A stretch of DNA of 64,000 nt from Foetidibacter luteolus (lineage in GTDB: Bacteria; Bacteroidota; Bacteroidia; Chitinophagales; Chitinophagaceae): contig NZ_VVIP01000079.1 of NCBI RefSeq assembly GCF_009650435.1, positions 62,001 to 126,000 on the forward strand. Reading direction: 5' to 3'. Positions 18,201 to 26,058 of the stretch are shown piece after piece (within the stretch, counting starts at the first letter, position 1; each line of letters opens with the position of its first letter). Under the pieces are notes generated by a model. The model worked only from the letters and a program-made list of their open reading frames with translations, did no database searches and was not told where the DNA came from. A program made the position numbers and the translations under genes.

Positions 18201-18484
18201 TTGGCTATGGTTACATCCAACGGCACAAAACCTACTGACGAAACGGTAAGTACCGTATTGCCTGCAGGCACATTAAGGCTAAAAACGCCTTCTTCATCCG
18301 TATTGGTGGCAACAGTAGTGCCTTTAACCATTACGGTGGCAAATGGTATGGGCTTGCCATCTTTGGCGTTGGTTACCTTACCGGTAACCTTTTGCTGTGC
18401 AAATACTGCCACTGGCAGCAGGAATAGCAAACAGCAACTTACAATCCTGGTAATTCTTGAACTCATAAGCATGCAATTTTTCAT
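15248..18484 (-). CDS. SusC/RagA-family TonB-dependent glycan transporter
   Basis: 1078 residues. A signal peptide ends about AQQ30. A carboxypeptidase-D-like domain occupies about 31-110 (VTGKVTNAKDGKPIPFATVMVKGT). The plug domain follows (ITGSVSVVKVADL...LQGRAAGVNVTTNSQPGSVSTVRIRG..DPLYIVDGVPVG), and then about 800 residues of barrel strands ending in a terminal Phe (ASINF). It imports an oligosaccharide across the outer membrane with TonB energy, paired with the SusD 20 bases downstream. ATGs at 18484, 18472 and 18466 are possible starts. No anti-sigma partner domain is visible at the N-terminus; control may come from the AraC protein at 21.6 kb. Confidence 0.94.
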   Translation of the reverse strand: MKNCMLMSSRITRIVSCCLLFLLPVAVFAQQKVTGKVTNAKDGKPIPFATVMVKGTTVATNTDEEGVFSLNVPAGNTVLTVSSVGFVPLDVTIANGVANASLIETTSDLNEIVVTGYSSQRKKDITGSVSVVKVADLQAIPATTAENQLQGRAAGVNVTTNSQPGSVSTVRIRGFASFTGNDPLYIVDGVPVGSLLGINPDDIESMQILKDAASASVYGARASNGVIIITTKKGKTGAAKVTYNMYYGVQNPGAGWGKGKMLNPQEYADLEWLAYKNSGRAPSSPQYGSGATPVLPDYLLAGTAAGLSEGDPRVSPDLYDLNYSRLGDANYAPYLIVRANKTGTNWWDEVTRVAPIMNHTLTVSGGSADKSKYLASFNYFNQDGIVINNFYRRYSARFNTEFNVKKNIRIGSNMQVFFSEANAVENNTENSDVVLSRLMLPIVPVYTIVPGDFAGTRGGGLGTPNNMVAFRERRKNNRANGFLLFGNAYAEVDLLKHFTARTSFGGYFSSFDTKNYPYIEYEGSENDRNPTYSSTFGKNRSWVWTNQLSYKNTFGEHFVQALAGTEAVEEFANQVTGSRSNYFTYFNYDYITLSSGTSNQLASGSPSTASLFSLFGKVDYTFKDRYLLSLTVRRDGSSRFGSDARYGTFPAGSLGWRISEESFLKDVSWIKELKIRGSWGRMGNQRIGPTNQFTQFSPSNSAASYDINGSSTTPSAGFYNNFIGNSAGQWETNVTTNIGFDAFLFKGTEIVFDWYHKKTEDLLYPVQQLATSGGIAALNPPFFNVGSMKNWGIDIQISQKANLGDVKFDGTVTFTTYKNTITSISQGLTYFDYNSPLNEANRINGTFTRNAVGEAINAYYGYQIVGMFQSSRDVEESPVQDAAAPGRFKYLDADGNDTINASDRVFFGNPNPKFTYGLNLEFSYKGFDLAAFFYGVQGRDAINYGRFNTDFYQTGVTNKARATLYDSWTPERPNATFPIQEVDATFSTNTVPNSFYMENASYLRLRNLTLGYTIPSRALSRLKIDKFRVYVQATNLFTITKYTGLDPEIVTTDDRAAGIDLGVYPTVKTFLIGASINF

Positions 18485-18627
18485 TGTTATAAAAAGCAGG
18501 TACAGTTTGTTTTACCGGCACTTGCTGATTGTTGCAAAGGGTTTGGTTAATTGTTTTAAAGGGTTTAGGGCTGCGGAAACTTTAAACATTGTGTATCCCG
18601 TAGTTTTTTTAATACCGGCGACAATAT

Positions 18628-18708
18628 TTCGTGGCATCGTCCCTTGCGTCGCAATCCGTTCATCTGCAAATCATTGGGCGGCTGTTCAGACCCGGGTTGA
18701 ATTTTAGT
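18628..18708 (-). repeat. Dispersed repeat family B, copy 6
   Basis: Core TTGCGTCGCA at 18644-18653 followed by ATCCGTTCATC and later TTCAGACCCGGGTT. It is nearly the reverse complement of the copy at 40721. It lies between the glycosidase and susC genes. Confidence 0.65.
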
Positions 18709-18762
18709 TTCTGCTGCCAGGCTCCCAATTGCCTTGCTGTTCAAGCGGCATTGTTGTATTTT

Positions 18763-20967
18763 TTACCGCTCTATTAAGTACCCCGCTGTTGATTTCAATA
18801 GCTCTTTGTCAATCTTTATCATTAGTTTGCCATCCTGCCATTGCCAGCGGGTGAACTCCTTCTCCCCTTCCGTATTCAATATGGTTATGCTTCTTGGTTT
18901 GCTGTTGTAAGGCAGGCTTATCCAGCCTTCGTCAAAGGGTATAACGGCCAATTTTTTGCTGCTGGAAATATCCGCTGTATCCTGTGCAATCAATGCCCAG
19001 CGGCCCTGCCAGTTTACCTGCTGTAAATGTTCATCAACCGGCATCAAATCACCTTTTTCCATAGCACGCAGCGCCACTGAGGTAAGAATTGTACCATTGC
19101 CTGAAGCTTCCAGCCTGCCCCAGCATTGCAATTCCGGCGGCGCTGTAAACCCACCCGCATGGCTGTTAAACCACAAGGGTTTCCAGCTAAGTGTTTTGCG
19201 GTGCCATTTGTTTACCGCCAGCCTGCGGTTAACAAACAAGGGTGATATTTTGTCCTCCCCATAGTCTGACGGAAGCACTGAGCCTGGCGAGCCAACCACA
19301 GCGCTGTTTAAAAGCACTTCATCATCGGTTTGCCAATCGTAGCCGGATGAGCCATTAACGGCCATACCTTTTTCAGCAATCAGCGAGCCCCAGATGCTCC
19401 ATTGCTGGTGGCCTGGTTTTATGTCGTACCACAGGTCGCCCTGGTCGTCCATAGATACCAGGTCCATTACCGGCAGCCACAAGGGGCTTATGCTGTAATA
19501 CATAATGATAACATCAGGGTTAATGCTTTTCGCGGTTTCTGCAATCAGCTTAACCAGCTCGTAAGCAAATCTTTCACCACGGTATGCAGGGTTTTTGGCC
19601 ACTGCTACAGATGGGTCCGGAAAGCCGTAACCAAAATCAAGTTTTATCAGTGCGGGCTTCACTGTTTTCATAATGCCCTCCGTACGCTTTTTAATAAAAT
19701 TGCGGGTACGTTGGCTGCTGATGTCAAGGCAGTAGTAAGATTCGCCCCAGGGACTGAAACTCCAGTTGGCACGGCAGGCCTTGCCGTTCTTTTTTAGCAG
19801 CAGGTCTTCATCTGTTAAACCAGCCTCGGCGGGATTGCTTATCCAGCCAACCGTTTCCCAAACGCCATGCTGCAAGCCTTGCTGGTGTATATAATCTATG
19901 TCTTCAAAAAAGTTGGGGAATCTCTGCAGGTTGGGTTTTCCGGATCCCTGGGACGATTCCCAGGGATCGTCCAGGACCATTATTTCACTGCCGGCTGTTT
20001 TCGCAAAATCGGCAATAGGCTTTATCGCATATTTCTTTTCACGCCAGAGGCCCCAGGTATTCCAGATAGCTTTTGCGGCGGCCACAGGGTGTTGCTTGCC
20101 CGGAAATGAGCTATAATAGCTGCGGAAAGCGTCGTACGCTTTGGCAGCCATGGTAATACGCAGTGGCTCATTCCAGGTACGTTCTTTAGCTACAGGTGCG
20201 CCCCAAATATCTTCCCGGTAAATGTATTGCAGGCAGGCACTGGTAGCCTGTACCCGCAACATCATAGGCGCATCGGGTATGCTGCCTGCACCGGCTACGG
20301 CAAAGCCCGCATCAGAGCCCATACCTGCATAATAGAGGGGCCTGGGGTAAGCGGCCCCATAGGGTGCGCCAAGCGCCGGGCCAAAACCGCCCAGGGCAAC
20401 GTTGGCCTGACCAAAGTCCCACATGCGGAAATAGCTTTGCACGGTGCCGCCTTTGGCGCCCGGTATACAAAAGCCAAAAGATTGCCAGTCGGGCATAAAA
20501 GGCCTCTCCCAGTTGGGTGAAACAACATTGCTGTCAGGATGTACGGCAGAAGTGCCGAAATACATTTCGATAATAGCAGGGATAGTATTGCCCCAGTTAA
20601 TGCTGAGCGCCGAAAAACGTATGCCCCAGTTTTCTTTGGATACGGATAGTTTCCCGGTACCGTAATTGCCGATACGGAGCGTAAGTGAGAGGTTGTTTTC
20701 TGTTACGGTGGATTTTTCGGTGTTAGCAACGGCCTTAATATATTGCTGCCTGTTATTTACCTGCAGCCAAAATGCCGGTAGCAGGCTACCCTGCCATATT
20801 GTGGTGTTTGTTGATGATACATATACCCTTGCCTTGTCTGCCACTACATCCCATTCAAACTTTTGCTGCCCGTTGTCGTAAACCCAGTAATTTGCCTGGC
20901 CTGCTGCAAGGCTGTATAAGCCGGGTAACAAAAGACATATCAAAAAAAGGCAACGGCAATCTTTCAT
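18763..20967 (-). CDS. Secreted TIM-barrel alpha-glycosidase, GH36/GH31-like
   Basis: 734 residues. A signal peptide ends about residue 24 (LYSLAAGQA). An N-terminal beta-sandwich spans about 25-290. A (beta/alpha)8 barrel at about 295-620 contains IMVLDDPWE, GVWETVGWIS and ALIKLDFGYGFPDP. The Asp444 of KLDF sits where clan-D enzymes have their nucleophile, and D502 or D507/508 (VMDLVSMDDQGDLW) are acid/base candidates. A C-terminal beta-domain follows. GH36 alpha-galactosidase is the best guess; GH31 or a newer clan-D family is possible. It lies upstream of susC in the same direction, so it probably trims the glycan this locus imports. Confidence 0.75.
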   Translation of the reverse strand: MKDCRCLFLICLLLPGLYSLAAGQANYWVYDNGQQKFEWDVVADKARVYVSSTNTTIWQGSLLPAFWLQVNNRQQYIKAVANTEKSTVTENNLSLTLRIGNYGTGKLSVSKENWGIRFSALSINWGNTIPAIIEMYFGTSAVHPDSNVVSPNWERPFMPDWQSFGFCIPGAKGGTVQSYFRMWDFGQANVALGGFGPALGAPYGAAYPRPLYYAGMGSDAGFAVAGAGSIPDAPMMLRVQATSACLQYIYREDIWGAPVAKERTWNEPLRITMAAKAYDAFRSYYSSFPGKQHPVAAAKAIWNTWGLWREKKYAIKPIADFAKTAGSEIMVLDDPWESSQGSGKPNLQRFPNFFEDIDYIHQQGLQHGVWETVGWISNPAEAGLTDEDLLLKKNGKACRANWSFSPWGESYYCLDISSQRTRNFIKKRTEGIMKTVKPALIKLDFGYGFPDPSVAVAKNPAYRGERFAYELVKLIAETAKSINPDVIIMYYSISPLWLPVMDLVSMDDQGDLWYDIKPGHQQWSIWGSLIAEKGMAVNGSSGYDWQTDDEVLLNSAVVGSPGSVLPSDYGEDKISPLFVNRRLAVNKWHRKTLSWKPLWFNSHAGGFTAPPELQCWGRLEASGNGTILTSVALRAMEKGDLMPVDEHLQQVNWQGRWALIAQDTADISSSKKLAVIPFDEGWISLPYNSKPRSITILNTEGEKEFTRWQWQDGKLMIKIDKELLKSTAGYLIER

Positions 20968-21592
20968 AAGCAGTTATGTACATGCCGGTTAGCGGCGCGG
21001 TTAGCTGACATTCGGTTAGTAAAATAAAAAATAAAGACGTTATCAATTTACCAGTAAACAGGCAATAAGTAATACTATATTGGCTTTGTTAACTGGTGTA
21101 TAATTGAGTATCTATTTCAAAGCTACCTTATATTAACCTGCCTGTTTATCAGCAGGTTATCCTAAACTGATACTATCTTTTCATGATAATGAAGCCCGTT
21201 GCTATGCTGAATACAGGTACAACATGCCTGCACAAAAAACATAAATACCAGTATTTTACCGCCAGGGCTTAGGCCTGCCTGTGAAGCATGCAACAAGTTC
21301 GCCAATGGGTGAGGGATTGAAGCGGAAAGCCCACAGCCACCGCAGCTTTAGCGGAGGTGGCGAGGACTTGCAGCGGAAAGCCCGACCCCTTGCGATAGCT
21401 TGGGGGCACCCCCTGAAAAATTCTATCATGGAAAAATGCCGGCCCCGGCATTACTAGCCCACATAAAAGGCGGGATAAAACTATACCACCTTTAAGTTTT
21501 ACCCGTTCACCTAATTATCCAATGCCGGTATTTTATTTTCCTTATTTTGACTTTAGCTAACCGATACAGGATAAAATAATAACGATTGCACT
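20968..21592. other. 625-base divergent control region of the glycan locus
   Basis: It separates the minus-strand glycosidase-SusC-SusD genes from the plus-strand AraC regulator. It holds one family A repeat (21306-21413) and otherwise AT-rich DNA in which the AraC operators are expected. I see no clear long direct or inverted repeats that would pinpoint them, and no clean TAnnTTTG element. Confidence 0.5.
21306..21413 (-). repeat. Dispersed repeat family A, copy 2
   Basis: Read on the minus strand: GGGGGTGCCCCCAAGCT, then GGTCGGGCTTTCCGCT, a middle cassette GCAAGTCCTCGCCACCTCCGC...GGCTGTGGGCTTTCCGCT, and CAATCCCTCACCC. The ends match copies 5, 6 and 8, but the middle cassette is the one found in copies 4 and 7. 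Confidence 0.7.
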
Positions 21593-22486
21593 ATGAAACC
21601 AGTTTTAGAACACCTGCCGCCTAAAGAGGAAGAATCTTTTTTTGTACAGGCTTTTGACCTGCCTTACTTTGGCACCCCCTGGCATTATCACCCGGAGTTT
21701 GAGCTGGTACTGATTGAAGAAAGTGAGGGAAAAAGGTTTGTAGGCAACGCAACATCTGACTTTAAAAAGGGCGACCTGTCTTTTTTGGGCGCCAACCTGC
21801 CGCACCTTTACCGCAACCCGCCGGTTTATTATGACAAGCACTCTAGCCTGCGGGCAAAGTCTATAGTAATACATTTCAGGGAAGCATCGCTGGGAAAGGA
21901 TTTTTTCTCGCTGCCGCAAATGAAAAAAGTGAACCAGTTTTTAGAGCGGTCGGCCCAGGGTGTTGATATACTCGGCAACAGTTGCAAAGCTATTGCGGCT
22001 AAAATGCGGGAGATGACCTGCACAACCGGTATAAGCAGGCTGGTATTGCTGCTGGAAATACTGGATATGCTGGCCGGCACGGATGAATACAGCCTTGTAT
22101 CCGGGGCGGGGATAGTTGGGCATAACAGCTTTGATGCCGACAGGCTGAACAAAGTATTCCAGTTTATACTGCAGAACTTTCACCGGGAAATAAGGCTGGA
22201 AGAGGCAGCATCGCTGGTGTACATGACACGCACCTCGTTTTGCCGGTTTTTCCTGGAGCGTACCAAGCGCACTTTTTCTGATTACCTGTGCGAAGTACGG
22301 TTAAACCATGCCGCTAAACTGTTAATAGAAAAAGACCTGAAAATAACCAGGATAGCATCAGAGAGCGGTTACAATAACCTCAGCAACTTTAACCGGCAGT
22401 TTAAGGAAAAATATAAAATGAGCCCCCAACAATACCGGCAATTGTACCTGAAGGAGAAGGCGCCTGTGTTTATGGAGGGCGTGTGA
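21593..22486 (+). CDS. AraC-family transcriptional regulator with cupin sensor
   Basis: 297 residues. The N-terminal cupin-like sensor occupies about 1-165 (WHYHPEFELVLIEESEGKRFVG; GDLSFLGANLPHLYRN). The two helix-turn-helix motifs lie at about 190-290 (IRLEEAASLVYMTRTSFCRFFLERTKRTFSDYL, then KITRIASESGYNNLSNFNRQFKEKYKMSPQQYR), the standard AraC signature. It is divergent from the glycosidase-SusC-SusD genes across a 625-base control region. It most likely senses a sugar from that glycan and switches on those genes; the ligand is not known. Confidence 0.9.
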   Translation: MKPVLEHLPPKEEESFFVQAFDLPYFGTPWHYHPEFELVLIEESEGKRFVGNATSDFKKGDLSFLGANLPHLYRNPPVYYDKHSSLRAKSIVIHFREASLGKDFFSLPQMKKVNQFLERSAQGVDILGNSCKAIAAKMREMTCTTGISRLVLLLEILDMLAGTDEYSLVSGAGIVGHNSFDADRLNKVFQFILQNFHREIRLEEAASLVYMTRTSFCRFFLERTKRTFSDYLCEVRLNHAAKLLIEKDLKITRIASESGYNNLSNFNRQFKEKYKMSPQQYRQLYLKEKAPVFMEGV

Positions 22487-22576
22487 GGGGAGGTTATGTA
22501 TGGGCTACGAAGGCATTTAGAGTGGAAACGGAGTATAAACATACTTCGTACTTCCAGTTCCCTGCCTAAACTTTCA

Positions 22577-23098
22577 TCACATCAGCACCACTTCATCTTT
22601 ATCACCTTTGGCTTTCCACTTTACAATTACTTTTTGAGAAGGAAAAGTGTCTATGGCTGTGCCGGTATAATCAGCATGGATGGGCAGTTCGCGGCTAAAG
22701 CGGCGGTCTATCAATACGCACAGCTCTACCTTGGCAGGGCGGCCAAAATCAAGCAAGGCATCCAGCGCTGAGCGGATGGTGCGGCCTGTCCACAATACGT
22801 CGTCAACAATCACCACATTTTTATTTTCAATGCTAAAAGGTATATCTGTAGCGTTGGCCACATGCAGGCTTTTGCGCACGTCATCGCGGTAAAAAGTGAT
22901 ATCCAGTTTGCCGTATTTTATGTTGGAAGCATTGGTAAGCAACTTTAGTTCATCTACAATACGGTCGCTTACATAAATGCCGCGTGGCTGAATGCCAATA
23001 AGCACAGTATCCTGCAGGTTCAAATGATTTTCATATACCTGGTGCGCCAACCTTTTAAGCGATAAAGCCACCTGCTGTTCTGTAAGAATAGATTTCAA
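22577..23098 (-). CDS. pyrR: PyrR-type uracil phosphoribosyltransferase / pyrimidine regulator
   Basis: 173 residues, normal for PyrR (about 180). The PRPP-binding loop is NVVIVDDVLWTGRTIR (residues 94-109, with D99-D100 and the TG turn), and IGIQPRG (34-40) is the second conserved loop. The enzyme makes UMP from uracil and PRPP; in Firmicutes it also binds pyr mRNA. The start is a TTG at 23098, because no ATG exists before the conserved LAHQVYENH helix. It is not next to other pyr genes (pyrF lies near 47 kb), and I see no attenuator, so a regulatory role is unproven here. Confidence 0.88.
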   Translation of the reverse strand: MKSILTEQQVALSLKRLAHQVYENHLNLQDTVLIGIQPRGIYVSDRIVDELKLLTNASNIKYGKLDITFYRDDVRKSLHVANATDIPFSIENKNVVIVDDVLWTGRTIRSALDALLDFGRPAKVELCVLIDRRFSRELPIHADYTGTAIDTFPSQKVIVKWKAKGDKDEVVLM

Positions 23099-23169
23099 GA
23101 AAATTCAATTTTGCACTAAAATAATCCAATCGGGTTCACCGGCAAAAAACCGGTTGTAAAAACGCTGCT

Positions 23170-23826
23170 TTATACCAGTATTTCAGGCACTTCGGCTGGT
23201 ACAACCAGGCGGCCAAGCGTTTTGGCTTTTATCTCGTCAACGCTAACGCCCGGCGCCCTTTCTTTCAGCAAAAAGCCATCCGGTGTTATCTCCAGCACGG
23301 CAAGGTCTGTTACCACTTTTTTTACACAACGTATGCCTGTAAGGGGCAACGTACAAGCTGGCAATAGCTTGCTTTCTCCTTTTGGGTTGGTATGTTGCAT
23401 GGCCACAATAATGTTACGTGCGCTGGCCACCAGGTCCATAGCGCCACCCATGCCTTTTACCATTTTACCGGGAATTTTCCAGTTGGCAATATCGCCGCTG
23501 TCGCTAACTTCCATGGCGCCGAGTACGGTTAAATCTATCTTACCGGCCCTTATCATGCCAAAGCTTTCGGCACTGTCAAAAAAAGCGCCGCCCGGTATTA
23601 CGGTAACAGTTTCTTTACCGGCATTAATAAGGTCGCTGTCTATTTCTTCTTCCGTAGGGTATGGCCCCATGCCTAAAATACCGTTTTCGCTTTGCAAAAC
23701 AACCGTTATGCCATGCAGTATAAAGTTAGACACCAACGTTGGTATGCCGATGCCCAGGTTTACATACATGCCATCACGCAACTCCTGCGCAATACGTTTG
23801 GCAATTCCATATTTATCCAAAGGCAT
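23170..23826 (-). CDS. scoB: 3-oxoacid CoA-transferase subunit B
   Basis: 218 residues, the normal size for the beta subunit of succinyl-CoA:3-ketoacid CoA-transferase (SCOT). The catalytic Glu is E47 in SENGILGMGPYP, the glutamate that carries CoA as a thioester. GGAFFDSAESFGMIRAGKIDLTVLGAMEVS is also typical. With subunit A it moves CoA between succinate and acetoacetate or a related oxoacid. It follows scoA in the same direction, but with a 167-base gap filled by a family B repeat instead of the usual near-contact. Confidence 0.92.
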   Translation of the reverse strand: MPLDKYGIAKRIAQELRDGMYVNLGIGIPTLVSNFILHGITVVLQSENGILGMGPYPTEEEIDSDLINAGKETVTVIPGGAFFDSAESFGMIRAGKIDLTVLGAMEVSDSGDIANWKIPGKMVKGMGGAMDLVASARNIIVAMQHTNPKGESKLLPACTLPLTGIRCVKKVVTDLAVLEITPDGFLLKERAPGVSVDEIKAKTLGRLVVPAEVPEILV

Positions 23827-23899
23827 AAGTAAATGTTTAGTTGTTCAAAGTTCAATGTTCGTCTCAAGTAGGGTTATAATGCCTTACGGCATTGGTTTT

Positions 23900-23990
23900 A
23901 GTATGGTACGGGCTGAGGTATTTCATGGCGTCGCCTGTTGTGTCACTCACTTGTACGTTCGGCTCATTGGGCAGCAGGCATCCCGCCCCG
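23900..23990 (-). repeat. Degenerate family B repeat between scoA and scoB
   Basis: It contains TTTCATGGCGTCGCC and TTGTGTCACTCACTTGTACG, matching the flanks of family B (CATGGCATC, CTTGTAC) with an altered core. A related degenerate copy lies at 27275-27356, where TACAAGTGAGTGACACAA is the reverse complement of the same stretch. Confidence 0.5.
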
Positions 23991-23993
23991 ATT

Positions 23994-24716
23994 TTATTTT
24001 TCGTTGGCCTGTGAGCCAATCTTTACCGTTCTTTTTTCAATTCGCTTTTGATAACCCGTGCCTTTAAAAACACGGTGCACATAAACGCCTGCTACATGAA
24101 TATGGTCAGGGTCCAGTTGGCCAGGCTCTACCAATTCTTCTACTTCGGCAATGGTTATGGTTCCTGCTTTGGCCATGGAAGTTGAAAAATTGCGTGTGGT
24201 TTTTCTGAAGACAAGATTGCCGAGGCTGTCTGCTTTCCAGGCTTTTACCAGGGCAAAATCCGCTTGCAGTGCAAGCTCCATCAGGTGCATTTTTCCATTA
24301 AACTCACGTACTTCTTTACCCTCAGCTACTTCGGTACCATAACCCGCCGGTGTAAAAAAAGCGGGTATACCCATACCGGCCATCTGTATGCGTGTGGCTA
24401 ATGTCCCCTGCGGAATTAAATCCACCTCCAACTCACCGGAAAGCAGTTGCCTTTCAAATTCTGCGTTCTCGCCCACATAGCTGCTGATCATTTTTTTTAT
24501 TTGCCGGGTTTTCAACAGCAGGCCTAATCCAAAATCATCCACACCGGCATTATTAGATATACAGGTTAGATTACTGTGCCCTTTTTCAACCAGGGCTGTA
24601 ATGCAATTTTCGGGAATACCGCACAGGCCAAAACCACCCAGCATAATGGTGGCATTATCGTGCATATCGTAAAGCGCATCTAAGGCGTTGGAAAATACTT
24701 TATTCATGGCAGGCAT
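23994..24716 (-). CDS. scoA: 3-oxoacid CoA-transferase subunit A
   Basis: 240 residues, the normal alpha-subunit length. Conserved stretches are IMLGGFGLCGIPENCI (CoA-site glycine loop), ISNNAGVDDFGLG and ELEVDLIPQGTLATRIQMAGMGIPAFFTPAGYGT. Together with scoB it forms the SCOT-type enzyme in ketone-body or branched-chain acid metabolism. It starts 30 bases after the DUF4296 gene, so it may be read from the bamD-coaBC transcript as well as from its own promoter. ATG at 24716 or 24707 are both possible starts. Confidence 0.92.
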   Translation of the reverse strand: MPAMNKVFSNALDALYDMHDNATIMLGGFGLCGIPENCITALVEKGHSNLTCISNNAGVDDFGLGLLLKTRQIKKMISSYVGENAEFERQLLSGELEVDLIPQGTLATRIQMAGMGIPAFFTPAGYGTEVAEGKEVREFNGKMHLMELALQADFALVKAWKADSLGNLVFRKTTRNFSTSMAKAGTITIAEVEELVEPGQLDPDHIHVAGVYVHRVFKGTGYQKRIEKRTVKIGSQANEK

Positions 24717-24745
24717 CTTTTCAGGCTAAAACACTATCACTTAAT

Positions 24746-25138
24746 CTATTTTGGCAAGTGTACTTTTTTACGCAGGCTGTCTGTTTTAATGGGTGGCCTG
24801 TTGTACTGGTTCATTTTTTCGCGGTTGGCAAAAGTTGAAACAGAATCCATCAGGGCTTTGTTTAAATCGGGATGTTCTTCATAGTATTTGTAGCTTTTGT
24901 AAAATTCATCCCTGCTTATCTTATGCACAGCAAAAACATTGTTGTACATAACCAGCGTGCGGTTGGTATAGGTGTTAATGCTGCTGTCAAGTTTTACACG
25001 TATGGCAGCTTCATCTGCCCGCAATAAATCGTACACAATCATTTTCATTTTTTCCGGCGGAATAACATCCCCTGGTATGCTGTTATCAGAACAACCTGCC
25101 GTCACCAGTACTATTGCCAGCATTATTGCTTTCTTCAT
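24746..25138 (-). CDS. DUF4296 lipoprotein
   Basis: 130 residues with a lipoprotein signal, lipid Cys at residue 16 (LVTAGCSD). IPPEKMKMIVYDLLRADEA and ISRDEFYKSYKYYEEHPDLNKALMDSV match DUF4296, found only in Bacteroidota. Function unknown. It shares its boundary base with the DUF4835 gene (25138), and the two families usually travel together behind coaBC and bamD, which suggests an envelope role. Confidence 0.85.
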   Translation of the reverse strand: MKKAIMLAIVLVTAGCSDNSIPGDVIPPEKMKMIVYDLLRADEAAIRVKLDSSINTYTNRTLVMYNNVFAVHKISRDEFYKSYKYYEEHPDLNKALMDSVSTFANREKMNQYNRPPIKTDSLRKKVHLPK

Positions 25139-26058
25139 TACTTCAACTCCTCTCTATATTTGGCGGTATTGGCAATATCCAGTTTAGACAACAGTTCCAG
25201 GGCCTTTGATTTTGATTGTGGATCTGCTTTCTTAAACATACCGATTAACTCCTGGCTGCGGCTTTGCATAAAAAACTGCAATATCATGGTATTGGGACTT
25301 TGCTGGTTAAAATCCTGCAGTTTGTTTAGCACATCCAACACCTGTTCACGGGCCAGTATTTCGTTCTCGTACATATTGTCAAGCCCATTGCGGTAATATC
25401 CATAGAAAATGTCGTGCAGCATGTTATTTTTGGGATCAACAACATTGTTAACCAGCCAATACCGGTTGCGCAGCCCGTCAAATACTTTCCAACCGCTGAT
25501 GCTTCTGCCTTCGGGAGAATTGTTGACTATGTTCTGTGCTTTCCTGAAATAGGCATCGCCACCTTTAAGGGAATATGAGTCGTAATCCATACCCAGGATA
25601 ATATTAGCATAGTAGGCAAAAATAGCGGTAAGGTTGGCCGCCAGGGGGTCGTTGCCCTGCACACGGTTTTCATTAAACTCAACAGGCTGGTATTCTACGT
25701 ATTTAAAATTCACATCCGCATCCTGAAAGTTAACCAATGGAGATTTGTAAGCCGAATTGTACACGGGCCTGGCCGCCTGTACGGTAAGGGAGCCCCGGTA
25801 GATATTCTGGTCATCCGTACTTTCTATGCTCAGCAGAAAGAAGCACTGGATTTTTTCGTTAGGCTGGTAAGTATCATTTGTCCACTTGCGGTTATTAAGC
25901 AAATTAGTTAACTGCGTTTGCAGGGTGTTGAATATTTTTTTGTCTACTTGCGTACTTACACGCTGTGCGTTAACTGTAACTTTTGCCTGGAACTCCTGGG
26001 CGCTGCAAAAACTGAAACACAGGCACGCCGCAAACAGTAAATTAAATAGTTTTCGCAT
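25138..26058 (-). CDS. DUF4835 secreted protein
   Basis: 306 residues from the ATG at 26058. The signal peptide is MRKLFNLLFAACLCFSFCSAQ, and the mature part begins EFQAKVTVNAQRVSTQVDKKIFNTLQTQL, the standard opening of DUF4835. It is periplasmic or outer-membrane-associated, and its role is unknown. It overlaps the end of coaBC by 17 bases, so the two are co-translated. The conserved order bamD-rpoZ-coaBC-DUF4835-DUF4296 is typical of Bacteroidota and hints at a link to envelope assembly or growth control. Confidence 0.88.
   Translation of the reverse strand: MRKLFNLLFAACLCFSFCSAQEFQAKVTVNAQRVSTQVDKKIFNTLQTQLTNLLNNRKWTNDTYQPNEKIQCFFLLSIESTDDQNIYRGSLTVQAARPVYNSAYKSPLVNFQDADVNFKYVEYQPVEFNENRVQGNDPLAANLTAIFAYYANIILGMDYDSYSLKGGDAYFRKAQNIVNNSPEGRSISGWKVFDGLRNRYWLVNNVVDPKNNMLHDIFYGYYRNGLDNMYENEILAREQVLDVLNKLQDFNQQSPNTMILQFFMQSRSQELIGMFKKADPQSKSKALELLSKLDIANTAKYREELK

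Noticed and set aside
18168..18707. 179-codon plus-strand frame over the start of susC and the upstream gap
   Set aside because: It is antisense to the signal peptide and regulatory domain of SusC and runs through a family B repeat; no features of a real protein.
23222..24067. 281-codon plus-strand open frame across scoB, the gap and the end of scoA
   Set aside because: It mirrors two well-defined CoA-transferase subunits and an intergenic repeat; the composition is what a reverse frame of such genes gives.
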